Assembly: GCA_029204225.1 (NCBI GenBank)
Contig: CM055111.1
Coordinates: 20,407,003-20,471,002, forward strand
Direction of reading: 5' to 3'
Length of the DNA stretch: 64,000 nucleotides
Origin: Diphasiastrum complanatum
Lineage: Eukaryota; Streptophyta; Lycopodiopsida; Lycopodiales; Lycopodiaceae
Made by a program: the position numbers and the translations under genes. The notes under the pieces were generated by a model. It worked only from the letters and a program-made list of their open reading frames with translations, made no database searches and had not been told where the DNA came from. The number at the start of each line of letters is the position of its first letter. The stretch's first letter is position 1. Positions 44,551-55,196 of the stretch are shown here, piece by piece.

Positions 44551-45707
44551 TTGGCTTCTATTTACAGTAAGTATTCCATTTTTGGTGATATTTGGATGTT
44601 TGATCAAGTTCTAGCATGATTTTGCATTGCTTTGTTGATCAAATCTTACTAACCTTTGTTTTGTGAGTTGAACTTGTGGATCAAAAGCATATTTCAGGTC
44701 TATTGAAGATCAGAGGCTGAAAAGAAACTATTTTGGATCAGATCATAACACCTAATCATTTGTGATTGTGAGGCTTGTGCATATTCAATACTAACAATGT
44801 TCTTTTCAATCCTATTGTTGACAATCTCCATTCTTGGATGAACACTCTCCTTAAGTGGATGAAACTTCTCCTTAAGTGGATGACAAATGCTCTTTTGAGT
44901 GAGTTGTAATTCTCCTAAAGGCTGAGCAAAGCTCCCATTTGGATGAAAGATCCCCTTTTTTGGGTGAACATATTGTAAGCTCCATTGTGAAGAGCATATT
45001 GTAAAGATTGTCATCAATTTTGGCATAAATTTTGGTGTACTTTGTTGAGCATGTAAGTAACTCTCCTTATGTAATTTGATTGGAGCATTTGCTGGAAGGT
45101 GTTAACCATTATGCAAGTGTGTTTTCAGGTTCTTAACAGGTTGAGGAACATTCTCATGTGAAGTGATCTTAGATCTACATCTAAACACCAAGATTTGACA
45201 AGATAGTGAAGCTAGTCTTGTGATTCACTAAGTGTGCTCATTCATTCACCTCTAAATCTTGTATTTATCACTTGCTGGAGTTTATAAACTTTTAGAAGTG
45301 TGGTTTACATGTGGTTTTACAGGTTGAATCAATATCTTAGTGTGTTGATCATATGTTGATCAAGTTTGTTCATTACTAGGTAATCTTGGCATCCTAGTTT
45401 TGGGTATTTTCTAAGAATGCAAGTAACTCTTCACACCATAACTTGATTTGGTCACTTGCTGGAAAGTTTGAGAGCTTAAGCAAGAGTGTGTTCAGGTTGG
45501 TTTGATTTTGTAATCCATTCTTAGTGTGTGCAAAGTGTTGCATGTGTTTCAATCTTCCTTTCTATGCTTGGAAACCATCTAGGTTCAAGATAGAAGTGTT
45601 TTAGGGTCCTAAATCTTCATAGATCTCTTTATCTATCATTTGTTGAGAGAAAAGTGAGTGCTAAGTGCTTTAGGACAAAACCTAAAAGTTGAAGAAACAT
45701 TAGAATC
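44551..45707 (+). other. Leader of the gag-only element with ~183-bp period repeats
   Basis: No protein is apparent. A short unit tctccttaagtggatga occurs twice (44848-44890). Three diverged copies of a ~183-bp unit follow at about 45052-45235, 45236-45417 and 45418-45600. The landmark gctgga(a/g) is at 45091, 45274 and 45458, and each copy carries a CAGGTT after a T-rich stretch. The ATG at 45708 has a good context (atcATGGCT). Confidence 0.6.
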
Positions 45708-48700
45708 ATGGCTTCCAATGGTGGGATCATGCTAGAGTCTAGTGAAAGGTTGAGTTCATCAAACTACTCTACTTGGAAAGTGAGGATGGAGTCCTTACTT
45801 GAGTTGAATGAACTCATGGACATAGTTGCAGAAATTGAAGAGAGACCTCTCACACTTCAAGAGCAACAAAGGTTTGATAAGAAGGCCAAAAGGGCTCTTC
45901 ATATCATTAAAATGAATGTTACAAATGAACTTCTCAAGGAAGTTGGAAAGTGTCAAAGTGCAAGTGAGGCATGGAATGCCTTAAAGAAGCTCTTTGAATC
46001 AAAGTCCACATCTAGGGTATTGACCCTAAGGAGACAAATATTTTCTAGTAGGCAAAGAGAGGGTGAAAGTGCTCATGCATTTATCTTGAGAGTTAAGTCC
46101 CTAAGTGATGATTTAGCATGCATTGATGAGAACATAAAAGATGGTGAAATAGTCCAAGTTATGTTGAATGGTTTGCTAAATGAACATGCTAACCTTGTGC
46201 AAAGTTTTGCCATTCAAAGAGTCTTGCCAAGTGTGGTTGACTTGCAAGAAATCTTATTGGCTGAAGAACATAGGTTGCAATCAAAGCTTGATGGTGCATC
46301 CTTGCAAGGTGGAGGTGAAGAGGCTTTCTTCACAAAAGGCAAATTCAAGGGCAAAGGTAAAGGCAAAGGGAAATGGTCCAAAGGTGGTAACTTTGATCAT
46401 GATGATCACTCTTCCTCTTCCTCTTCTACTAAGAACAATAAGTCAAAGTTCAAGTGCTTTTATTGTGGGATAAAAGGACATTTTGCAAATGAATGCCATA
46501 AGAAACAAAATGCTAGATCTAGGTTGAGATCTAATGTACTTCTTGGAGATGATAATTGTTGTGCTAACTTGGCAAGCTTTGGTGAATCTATGGTCAATTT
46601 TTTGGATCCATTGGATCTTGAAGATGCACTAGTGTTACCTACTAGTCATATGGAGTCATGTGGAGCTAAATTAGCATCATGTTTGTACTCTTCTACTCAT
46701 GGACTTCCAAGGCTTGTTGGTTCTTCAATGGTGCTAGATGGCAAGTGCAAAAATGGAAAAGGTAAGGAAGGAGCTAACTTCATCAATGGAGTTGATGAAG
46801 ATTCTTCTTTGGAAGTGATTGTTGCTAATGACTTGTTTGTTCATATGGAAAAAGATGGAGATGCTAAGTGTCATTCTTTGCAAGAAGATGGTTGTTCTTC
46901 TAATTCTTTTCATATTGATGTATGTAATCATGTGGGAAAAGATGATGGTGCTTTGAGCATGCTTGAAGGAAATGGTTCTTTTACATCTTTTTGTGATAAA
47001 GTCATTTGTGCAACAAGTGGTGTCACATTTCTTCATAAAAAGAGTAGATCAAAGGTTTCTATCATGAGACTTGGTGAGGGAGATCACAAGTCAAAAGGAA
47101 GAGAAGTATGTGAAGTGTTCAAAGTAGGATGTACTTTGAATGATGTTTTTATGAACGATAGTGAGGAAGAATCATTATCATATGACTCATTACCTAAATC
47201 ATTGAGTAGAAGTTCATGTTTGAAAAGAGAGAGTACTTCAATCACTCTTATGTTGAAGGTACTAAGGATTCTTTTCTTGGCTTCTAATATTCAAGAGTCT
47301 TCTACTTCTTATGGTGCAACTATCAAGAGGGAGGTTTCTAACTTTTGTGGTGCTAGCATTAAGAGGGAGTCTTGTGAAGGAAAGGGCAATGGAAGAGTGG
47401 TTCTTGGGAAGATCCAAAGCATGGATCTAACATCTCTTCATCAACTCAAAGCATTCTATGATTGTGGTGGATTGTTCATTCATGGTCAAGATGGCAAAAG
47501 GTTGGTTGAAGAAGACTACATGGAGCAACTCAAGTGGCAACTTCTTCAAGGCAAGGGAGATATCATTGGTGAGCTTATTGAGGTTTGTTATGAACTCAAG
47601 AGGGCTGTTTTGATTAGGTTTGATACTCATCTTCACCTACTCTACTTCATGTTAAATGGAAATGTTGGAATCTATCTTTTGGTTTATGATGGTGGCATTG
47701 TTTTCACTAACTATAGTGAAGGGTCAAATTTGAGCATTGATGAGATCTTGTGGGATCTTAATCATGTGTTTGAGAGGGAGTATCTTCAGAGTTTCAGATC
47801 TGAAGATGTTCACATATGCAAGATCTTTGATGTCTTATTGGAAGATCAAGAGGTTGATCTTGGATTGCTTCATCAACACCAAGAGACAAGTGGCAATTCG
47901 AAGCTAGTGAAAAGCATCAAAGAAGAGACAAATGGTCAAGGCATTTTGGATCTGTTTTTACAGGTTCTTGAAGGTTCAAGTAAGGTCTTTGGAGCTGCAA
48001 GGAAGTGTCTTCTTACTCTACCTCACTTGCCTAATCTCATGTATGAACATTGTTATGTCAATGTGTTGAAATTGTCAAATTTCAATAAAACTAGTTCCAT
48101 AGTTTTGCATCCTTTGGATCATGGAGATGGAATAGTTATCATTGCTGGTTTGTATGATCAAGTACATGAATTCATTCAGATCTTGAAAGGTATTGAAGTG
48201 GTCAATATGTTTTCTTTTGAACAAAGTTCAAGATCTAGTATTCTAGTGTTGGCAAATTGGCAACTTGTTGACATTGTAGGATCAAGCGTTGTGTGCAAAT
48301 CTTGTGGAGGTACTTCAAGTATTTCAAGTTCAGGTTTTGGTCATTCAAATGGAGTAGGGAACACATCTTTTTGGCATTCATTCACTCAAAGGCTTTCATG
48401 GATTGAAGATCTACAAAGGCAAGGTGGTGATGGAAGTTCATTCATGGAGATACATGTTGCATTCACTATATGTATAGTGAAATGTGGAGGAGGCATGCAA
48501 ACACTTGTTGATCACTTTCATTTACAACTTGTTTGCTGCTATTTTACAGAGAAACCAGAGATGGATACATGGAGGAATTCATTAATTGAGATTCTATGTT
48601 CTTTTACATGTACCATTTTTATGATTCTATGTAAAATTGATGTAAGAAATAGTGAAGCATCCTATATGGACACTATTATCTATATCAATTATGTTGTGTC

Positions 48701-48800
48701 CTATTTTGTACATATTAGGATCCTTGAGAAGAGATCTATTCTGATGATGGAGATCATTCTTAAGTTGGAACAAAGTAGTGTTGTAAAACTAGCAAGTTAA
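45708..48800 (+). CDS. 1030-aa Gag with long unrecognised C-terminal region
   Basis: An uninterrupted ORF. Residues 1-~200 are a copia gag of the UBN2 type: SSNYSTWKVRMESLLELNEL, ASEAWNALKKLFESKS, LRVKSLSDDLACIDENI. A Lys/Gly-rich stretch (~205-225) is followed by a zinc knuckle with C250, C253, H258 and C263 (CFYCGIKGHFANEC). Gag would package the RNA into particles. In residues ~264-1030 I find no retropepsin DSG, integrase, RT YxDD or RNase H motif. This part is Ser/Cys/His-containing, with AFYDCGGLFIHGQDG, IRFDTHLHLLYFML and CKIDVRNSEAS among its distinctive stretches. Residues ~713-1030 have a decayed relative at 32931-33720. The ORF nearly fills the space to the PPT. A frame this long and intact, in an element with seemingly identical LTRs, argues for recent selection or very recent insertion. 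Alternative: captured host sequence. Confidence 0.9.
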   Translation: MASNGGIMLESSERLSSSNYSTWKVRMESLLELNELMDIVAEIEERPLTLQEQQRFDKKAKRALHIIKMNVTNELLKEVGKCQSASEAWNALKKLFESKSTSRVLTLRRQIFSSRQREGESAHAFILRVKSLSDDLACIDENIKDGEIVQVMLNGLLNEHANLVQSFAIQRVLPSVVDLQEILLAEEHRLQSKLDGASLQGGGEEAFFTKGKFKGKGKGKGKWSKGGNFDHDDHSSSSSSTKNNKSKFKCFYCGIKGHFANECHKKQNARSRLRSNVLLGDDNCCANLASFGESMVNFLDPLDLEDALVLPTSHMESCGAKLASCLYSSTHGLPRLVGSSMVLDGKCKNGKGKEGANFINGVDEDSSLEVIVANDLFVHMEKDGDAKCHSLQEDGCSSNSFHIDVCNHVGKDDGALSMLEGNGSFTSFCDKVICATSGVTFLHKKSRSKVSIMRLGEGDHKSKGREVCEVFKVGCTLNDVFMNDSEEESLSYDSLPKSLSRSSCLKRESTSITLMLKVLRILFLASNIQESSTSYGATIKREVSNFCGASIKRESCEGKGNGRVVLGKIQSMDLTSLHQLKAFYDCGGLFIHGQDGKRLVEEDYMEQLKWQLLQGKGDIIGELIEVCYELKRAVLIRFDTHLHLLYFMLNGNVGIYLLVYDGGIVFTNYSEGSNLSIDEILWDLNHVFEREYLQSFRSEDVHICKIFDVLLEDQEVDLGLLHQHQETSGNSKLVKSIKEETNGQGILDLFLQVLEGSSKVFGAARKCLLTLPHLPNLMYEHCYVNVLKLSNFNKTSSIVLHPLDHGDGIVIIAGLYDQVHEFIQILKGIEVVNMFSFEQSSRSSILVLANWQLVDIVGSSVVCKSCGGTSSISSSGFGHSNGVGNTSFWHSFTQRLSWIEDLQRQGGDGSSFMEIHVAFTICIVKCGGGMQTLVDHFHLQLVCCYFTEKPEMDTWRNSLIEILCSFTCTIFMILCKIDVRNSEASYMDTIIYINYVVSYFVHIRILEKRSILMMEIILKLEQSSVVKLAS

Positions 48801-48813
48801 GTTGAAGAGGGAG
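48800..48813 (+). promoter_or_regulatory. Polypurine tract
   Basis: The purine-rich run gttgaagagggag lies between the ORF stop and the 3' LTR start at 48814, as needed for plus-strand DNA priming. Confidence 0.85.
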
Positions 48814-49460
48814 TGTGAAAATTGTCAACATTTCCTTGTCTAGTTTTAGGCCAAAATTGCTAAAAATGGCACATAGTTTAGGATCTGACTTTTCACACGT
48901 GTGAAACAGGTCTAGATATTTTTAGTAAGTGTATTTTTTCAGTATGAAGAAGTGTCAAACTTCAAGACCTTCGAAATGAGTCCATTTTCATGTATTTTGG
49001 ACATATATGCCAATTTTACCTATATAGGGCATATTTTAGGTAAGGAGGGTCTAGAGAGAGGAGAGAGAGTCATCTCTCTCAGCTATATATAGCAGGTAGG
49101 CCGTGGAGAAACAGGTTGGAGCAGATCCATTGTATTCATTTGCTTAATGAGAGATTTTTCTATTGGGTTCTCCTTCCATTGTTGGCATTGTGTAGTGATT
49201 GAGTTCAAGCTTTGTGTGTATGATCTTAGGTGCTTTCCAAAAGTGGTAGGCTGATGTATTATGGACTGTATAATGCTATTTTGGGCCGCACTTGATGTTT
49301 ATGGAAGTTTCCATTTGTGATAAATGCTTTTTGATCAAGTTCTTTGCATTCTAGGTAGCATAGAATGTGTTGCCAATTCCCAGCTTATGTAGTTTGGAGT
49401 GCAAGCATTCAAGCCAATGATCTTGGAGTTTAGATCCACTTAGGATCTGTATTTTTCACA
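48814..49460 (+). mobile_element. 3' LTR of young gag-only element (647 bp)
   Basis: It has the same length and, by eye, the same sequence as 43889-44535, including the G-box palindrome, the hairpin and the TATA box. It is followed by the TSD copy TTAGA at 49461-49465. Confidence 0.95.
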
Positions 49461-50095
49461 TTAGACGCATGCTGAAATGCCATACTGAATATGCTACGAT
49501 ACAAAGTGCAATGCCTGATGCAATTCATGAGGAGGATGAAGATTCTGACGATGAAGCAAATGTTGGAATGTTGCCTTCTACAGTAGGGCAAACCACAACA
49601 ACATCCACTACCATTGCATCAACGAATATCAATGCTACTAATCAATGAGTTTGAGCAACTGGGTCAAAAGCAGCAAATGCAGCTAGAAAAGATGCAGTCT
49701 CAACTTGATGAAAAGATCAAAGCCTTGGAAGATTTCCATGGTAAAGTGAACAAAGAACTTGAAAAGTTTGCAAAGACTTTTCCTAGCCTGGTGTTCAATT
49801 TGTGTGGTCAATCATATTATGAATGAATGTCCAACGCTGAAACACTGAATGACGAATACTATTTGTCATTTGTGCAATTCTACGGGTCATGAAACAGCCT
49901 TTTGCTTGTTTAATTCTCGGATTATCCAACAAAGGTATGCTAAGCTTCAATATCGAGAACCTACTTATTCAAAGGGTCCTGAAAGAAAGCCTTTTGATTT
50001 TGACCTTGGATTTTCAGAACGACTAGCTCTGCCAGCCCCATGGGACAGAGTACTCCACCTACAAATCTAATGGAACCAGAATCTTATTCTGGTAA
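49461..50095 (+). pseudogene. Gypsy G3-like gag, 3' part (after the insertion)
   Basis: The gag resumes with RRMLKCHTEYATIQSAMPDAI, EEDEDSDDEANVGMLPS and TTTTSTTIASTNINAT, then in another frame EFEQLGQKQQMQLEKMQSQLDEKI. Cys/His clusters follow near 49855-49905 (ICHLCNSTGHETAFC). All have counterparts at 59200-59720. The stop at ~49646 and frame changes disable it. Homology fades near 50095. Confidence 0.84.
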
Positions 50096-50530
50096 TGAGC
50101 AATGGAATTATAGCAATGATCACAAGAGTGGTCTGTTAGCCGATATTTCTGCACGAGAAATCGGGCTAATATTGAAGTTTAAGCTTGCAATAATTGAAAA
50201 AACCGGCATGTAAAACTCGGTTATTAGAGAAAAATTGGCACAAATTTGCCTTAGGTCTGGGTCTCAGCCCGCCCTAAAGTGGCTAGACACAGTTTAAAAG
50301 CAAGAAACTGACTTTCAAAAAAATCGTCAAAAATATTTTGTGGTCAATTTTTGTAAAGACCGAGCAAGAGTGCCGGTCCACCTAGAATTGGGTCCCAGCC
50401 TGCCCTAAATGAGGCTAGAGCAAATTTTGTGGCCTTAGAAATGGCTGGTAAATATTTTACGGGGCCAGTTGTAAAAAAATAGCCGGTATGACCGTGCTAA
50501 AATCTCACCATGTACTGAGTCAATTTTTAT
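50096..50530 (+). other. Unassigned degenerate sequence with a ~131-bp direct repeat
   Basis: Text like ctcagcccgccctaaag at ~50264 recurs as cccagcctgccctaaa at ~50394, with flanking similarity. No coding signal is seen. It is probably internal sequence of the gypsy relic G4. Confidence 0.4.
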
Positions 50531-52400
50531 TACTATATGATCACTCAGTGTATTTTTCAGGAAAACCGTGTTGTCATGGGAGCCCTAGTCATGAATGCCG
50601 AAAAACTCAACCATAGAAGAAAAAACCGAGAAAGAAAAATTTCGGGTAAAAACGGGACGAGAAATATGGATTCAGTGTCAAGGAGTCACAGAAACCCTAA
50701 CGACAAAGTTTGGGCAATTTATGGACAATTAATGAAATGTGTTGGCCAAGTGGTTACCCAACAGGCGAAAAACCCAGACAAATGAGCAGTAGGCGCACGA
50801 CCCTTGAAAAAACGAAGAAAGGCCAAAAATGAAGGTACCCTAAGAAAAAATGAAGGCCGCCTACTAAAAAGGGGGTTGAAAAAGGGCCTCACCCAAAATT
50901 TGGATAATAAATGCCAAAACCACCTTGGAGGCTATAAAAATTGGGAGGTACACCCACTAGCCATTGACATTTTGGGCTTCTAGAGTGTACAAAAGGGAAA
51001 ACTTGAATGGCCTCCCTAGCCTTTGACAAAAACGACATCTTGGCTAGTTTTGGAAGAGAGCCTTGAATGCACCACTCCCTCACTCTCTTATGGAGGCCAC
51101 TAGGTGTACTATCCAATGGGTTGAGGACAAATGGCAAAGAGGGCTTGAAGGGGATGAAGAATGGCAAGATGACATTGTGAAGGGGATGCATTGGATTTTC
51201 CTACAAGAAGGAGCCAACTCTTTGTATTTGTTGTTAGTGCTTTTGGATGTTAGTACTTTTAGGAGTTGGTATTTTGGGAGGTGTTTGTTTGCTTGAGGGT
51301 TTTGGAAGTTAGTTATATTTTGATGTTAGTTATTCCAATGCTAGTAGTTTGGAAGTGAGTTTACTTGTTTTGAGAGTGATTTTAGTTCTATGTTAGTTAC
51401 ATGCTTGAAAGGGCTTTGTTGTTAGTGAAAGGATGTTAGTGCTTGACTGTGAGTTAGTGGAAGAATGCTTGTTTACTTGGGTGTTGAAGAGTAATGGTGA
51501 GGAGGTATGTATTAGTATGTGTGTTGAGGGATTTGCAGGTGCTAGTTGAGAGGAGGAGTAGTTCTTCTTGTCTTTTGCCATCTTGTTTGGGGTTTGCTTG
51601 AAGAGAGTGGTTCGTAAGATAAGGAATGTGCTGCGTGAATGTTAGTTGAAGGGGAGTGACTAATCGTAGGTGAGTATGAGAGTTTAATTCGGTTGCCATT
51701 GGAATTGTTGGTTTGTTGATGCTCATACTTGGTTGTGAGTGAAATGGGTGACAATGTGAGGGTTGTTGTTTGTCGTTTGCCATTTGGATTGTGAGATGGT
51801 TGTTTTGTGGAATAGTTAGTTGAATGTCTTGAATGTGTGTTGGAGTTTTTTTTTTGTAAGCATTAAATGGGTTGTGTTTAAATGGGTAGTAATGTTGTGG
51901 AGTGAGAATGGTCTTTACTCTTTGAATACTTGGATGTTCTAAGTGATGCTAGGATGTCATTGCGTGTTTGGAAATCGTATCCGCAATTGAGAAGAACGAG
52001 TACCAATAAGCATTGAGAAGGATACAAGGAATCGGGCTCAATGTGGTTGGAAGCTATGGCACCATCGACAACGACATTCATCATTCGGAAGTCACCTGCC
52101 TACATGGCCATACCCTCGCTGGACCTGCACCTCTTTGTTTAGGGGTTGTAACGCCTAAAGAACAAGGTGAGGTTAGCGTCTTGGAAGGGCGTAGACACCC
52201 CAGATTCCTAGGACCAAGAAAAGGGAAAACTGGCCTAGAAACTAAGAGGACTATGACCAGAAACTGCAGGTTTAGGAAGGATATAGACCTAAATCTGAAG
52301 AGAGGGAATATTGACCTAGGTCAATCCCTAGAGAATCTAAGATTGGAAATAGGGCTCTAGCAACTAGTACAGTTTTCACCCACTATTAAACGCACGGTCA
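50531..52400 (+). other. Probable LTR and leader of gypsy relic G4
   Basis: A TATA-like ctataaaaattgg occurs at ~50932. Between 51230 and 51680 the motif gttagt recurs roughly ten times in a T/G-rich context. A tggcacc stretch at ~52057 could be a degenerate primer-binding site. Frames on both strands have no recognised domain. The assignment rests mainly on position, upstream of the protease at 52409. Confidence 0.35.
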
Positions 52401-52408
52401 AATGACTG

Positions 52409-53157
52409 ATGAGACCACCCACGACCAGAACACTGGAGCCACCTGCAATAGGGAAAGTAGATGTAGATTTGTTAGATCGCTACTGCCCTAAGGTAGACGT
52501 ACTCATAGATGGCCGAGTCATTTTAGGGGCCATAGTTGATGTAGGGTCGGCAGTTAACATCATAAGTCTAGAACTTTCAGACCGCCTTGGTTTTACTCTA
52601 GAAACCGCTACCTTGACAGCCTTGAAGCTAGCCAACAACTCTGTGATCAAACCAGAGGGCGAGCTTAAGAATGTACCCATTACCGTGGCTAACAAGACCA
52701 TTCAAGTGGACTTTTACGTCATGCGGATGTACGCCAGGAATCGGGGGTACTCTATACTACTAGGACGACCATGGCTCAGGCTTAGCAACTGCACATCCCC
52801 GTAGGAGTATTGATTTTCGGAAGGGGTAGAGAGCATACCATAGTAGACAGCTATCCCGAGGTGCCTCAGTCAGAAAGAGCACCCATACCTTCGTTTGAAT
52901 GGGAGGCGGTCACAAGTAGTGAGGACGATGATGAGTCCACTACGAGTGAAGATGAACCAGACCTGAGATCAGTACTGGACATAGAGTGGAACACTCTAGA
53001 AGAGCGGCCTCCCAAAGTTCAAGATGTCGATATTTGCTTGATAAACCTAGGAACCCTAGAAGAGCCCAAGAACATCAAAATAGGTGCTTCCCTAAGCATT
53101 GGAGAGAAAGAAGAATACGAACGGCTGTGTAGAAAGTACCAGCATATTTTTGCCTAG
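52409..53157 (+). pseudogene. Gypsy G4 protease and pre-RT segment
   Basis: The frame 52409-52804 reads YCPKVDVLIDGRVILGAIVDVGSAVNIIS, a retropepsin site in which the usual DSG or DTG is DVG. It ends in YSILLGRPWLRL, the conserved protease C-block. A TAG at 52802 is followed by 52810-53157, with an acidic hinge and EKEEYERLCRKYQHIFA, the segment before RT. The pol is lost at ~53165. The family differs from G1 and G2 in detail. Confidence 0.82.
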
Positions 53158-53230
53158 GACTACTCAGATTTGAAGGGGTTCCACCCGATCTAGTGACTCA
53201 TACAACCTCTTTAAAACTGAAATCACAGGC

Positions 53231-53526
53231 CCTGCAAAGTGCTTCTTACAACTGTCACTCAATAGTTGTAAGAAGAACTCCTTAGGGAGCCAGAAACTGG
53301 GAAACATCAGAACTCAATGGAATGTTGGATCAATCTCCAAGTCCTGCACATCTACTTGATGCTAACACAAATGGGAATCCTACAAAGTGCTTCCTAAAAT
53401 TGTCACTCAATAGTTGTAAGAAGAACTCCTCAGGGAGCCGATAACTAAGAAGCATCTGAATTGAGTAGAATGATGGATCAGCCTCCAAGCCCTGCACATC
53501 TACCTGATACTAATCCCAAACCAATC
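53231..53526 (+). repeat. Tandem duplication, ~148-bp unit, with stem-loop
   Basis: Copies start at 53231 (cctgcaaagtgcttctta) and 53379 (cctacaaagtgcttccta). The first contains a perfect 12-bp-arm inverted repeat (cttcttacaact / agttgtaagaag) at 53242-53275 around a 10-nt loop. In the second the left arm has decayed. Confidence 0.85.
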
Positions 53527-54675
53527 CTTAAAAGAGTAATTAACAAGAAACACATTCATACATCAGTACCCAAACTATATGCATGAAGATGGAGCATGGA
53601 AAGAAATGCAAGTAGTAGAACCTTCAATTAACAAAACAACAACATTTCAATACAAATTACATGCTTTGAAACTTGTGGTGGAGGCCTCTATCTGTACCCA
53701 CGAGCTGTAGAACCCAATTGTATCTTATTTTGAAGTCCACCTCTTGCAACTAAGTGAACCCCAATCTATAATAGGTTGAGGTCCACCTCGTACTAGATAA
53801 TAGGAGGCCTCTTTATTAAAAACATAACTCAAGTTGAGAGAGTCCAAATTACTAGCTCCCACATGGCTATCCATCTTTCGGGAAATACCGTGGGGCTCAC
53901 AGAATATTCATTTAGCCTATCACTTAAAATTCTCGTGCTCTCAGACTCGGCTCTCAACTTCATCTCTGCTGGAAACCCTTTTTGGGTGATGAGACATTGA
54001 ATTGACATGTCAGGGGCATGGCATCAACTAATAGTTGGGATTGTCCACTAAGGGATCCAAGAAAAATAGCTATGACTACTTCTTGCTTGCATCGACAAAC
54101 TCCATATGACCATACGAATCCATCCAATGAGAGCTACACTACAAACGAAAAATTCTAGTGTCACCTGGTTATGAATCAGATGAGAATAAAAGGAATGTGA
54201 CAAAAATCCCAAAGCATGTTCACACGGCCAGAAGTGAATCACCAATGTCACAGAAGATGGAGTGGGTAAAATTCCTCCAACCAGGGATAGCGGAAGAGTC
54301 AAGAAATTGGCAACGAATGTAGTCCAGCGGATTTTACCGAGCCTCCTAAAACAATTCTTGCAACAACTTCTAGTTGATGAATTACAAAGGAAAACAATGT
54401 CAACAATGCCTCTTGAAGGCAAAACGATCAGAGTCATCACAAAGCTACATCTATGCAGCCTCCAACAGAGCAGTGCCTTGAGAAGGGAAAGACTAAGCTT
54501 GGAGATTGTCCTTTACGTTTGACGCCAACCAATAACAAGATTCAAACAAAGTTTGAGAGTTCCACTCAACAACAGACCACCACAAAGCTAAATCTGGATG
54601 TCACACTGCTTAAACGGCCAGATCCAGAAAGTTTCAGTCCCATAAGGCCTAATGGACAGCAAGAACTAGCGCAAC
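53527..54675. other. Mixed remnants: R-type LTR start and unrecognised ORFs
   Basis: On the minus strand an R-type LTR start, TGTGAGCCCCACGG at ~53899, runs to ~53830, preceded by the same ...tgagagccgagt... text as at 62430-62450. Minus frame 54440-54048 (130 codons) and plus frame 54453-54686 have no domain I recognise. The plus frame is Gln/Thr-rich and ends just where the duplicated CYP98 5' region begins. Confidence 0.4.
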
Positions 54676-55196
54676 CAGTAGTGTAGTCTGAAAGGGGCCT
54701 TACAGATATACTATAAACAATGAGTTCAATATTTATATATCTATGACAAATTGTGTTGTGTGATGGTCTCCATTCAACTAGACTAATCTTTACCTACCCT
54801 TCCCCACCTACTACATTGTATTTTCTTCTAAGAAATATATCATGCTCATAGACATGGTGTTTGCAAATTGTGTGTTTGTTGGTCTAAACATGAACAATTA
54901 GTTTCCTCCTAAAAAGGAGGAATTCATATATTAGGCTTTTTAATTTTATTAAATGCTATTTTTGGAGCACTCATTAACATGTTTTTGATTTTAATATTGT
55001 TTCTAGTGATTTTCCGTGTGAACACGTGGCCCGACTCAAGGTATAATCTAAAACAAAACAAAACAAATATGATGAGGATAATTATTTTCTTCTTCTCGTC
55101 GCTTCTCTGTTCTTTTTCTTCTTCTTCTTCTTCGTTGCTATGTATGTTTTTATCTCTACCTCCGTCGCAATCCAGTTTCTGGCATAACTAGCAGTG
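54676..55196 (+). repeat. Duplicated upstream region of CYP98-like gene, copy 1
   Basis: From gtagtgtagtctgaaagggg to the ATG, this 520-bp stretch recurs at 60657-61201 with few differences. It includes a (ttc)n run at ~55090-55135 and a possible TATA-like ggtataatcta at ~55040. It probably holds the promoter and 5' leader of the P450 gene. Confidence 0.85.

Noticed and set aside
46180-47636. Shorter ORFs on both strands inside 45708-48800
   Set aside because: They lie wholly within the 1030-codon ORF in other frames and have no features of their own.
45708-48800. Ordinary copia gag-pol polyprotein
   Set aside because: Despite an LTR context and a gag with zinc knuckle, I find no DSG protease, integrase, YxDD or RNase H motif in the remaining ~765 residues.
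51393-51783. Minus-strand Thr/Ser/His-rich ORFs
   Set aside because: They mirror the gttagt-rich, T/G-biased stretch on the plus strand; the low-complexity composition explains the openness.
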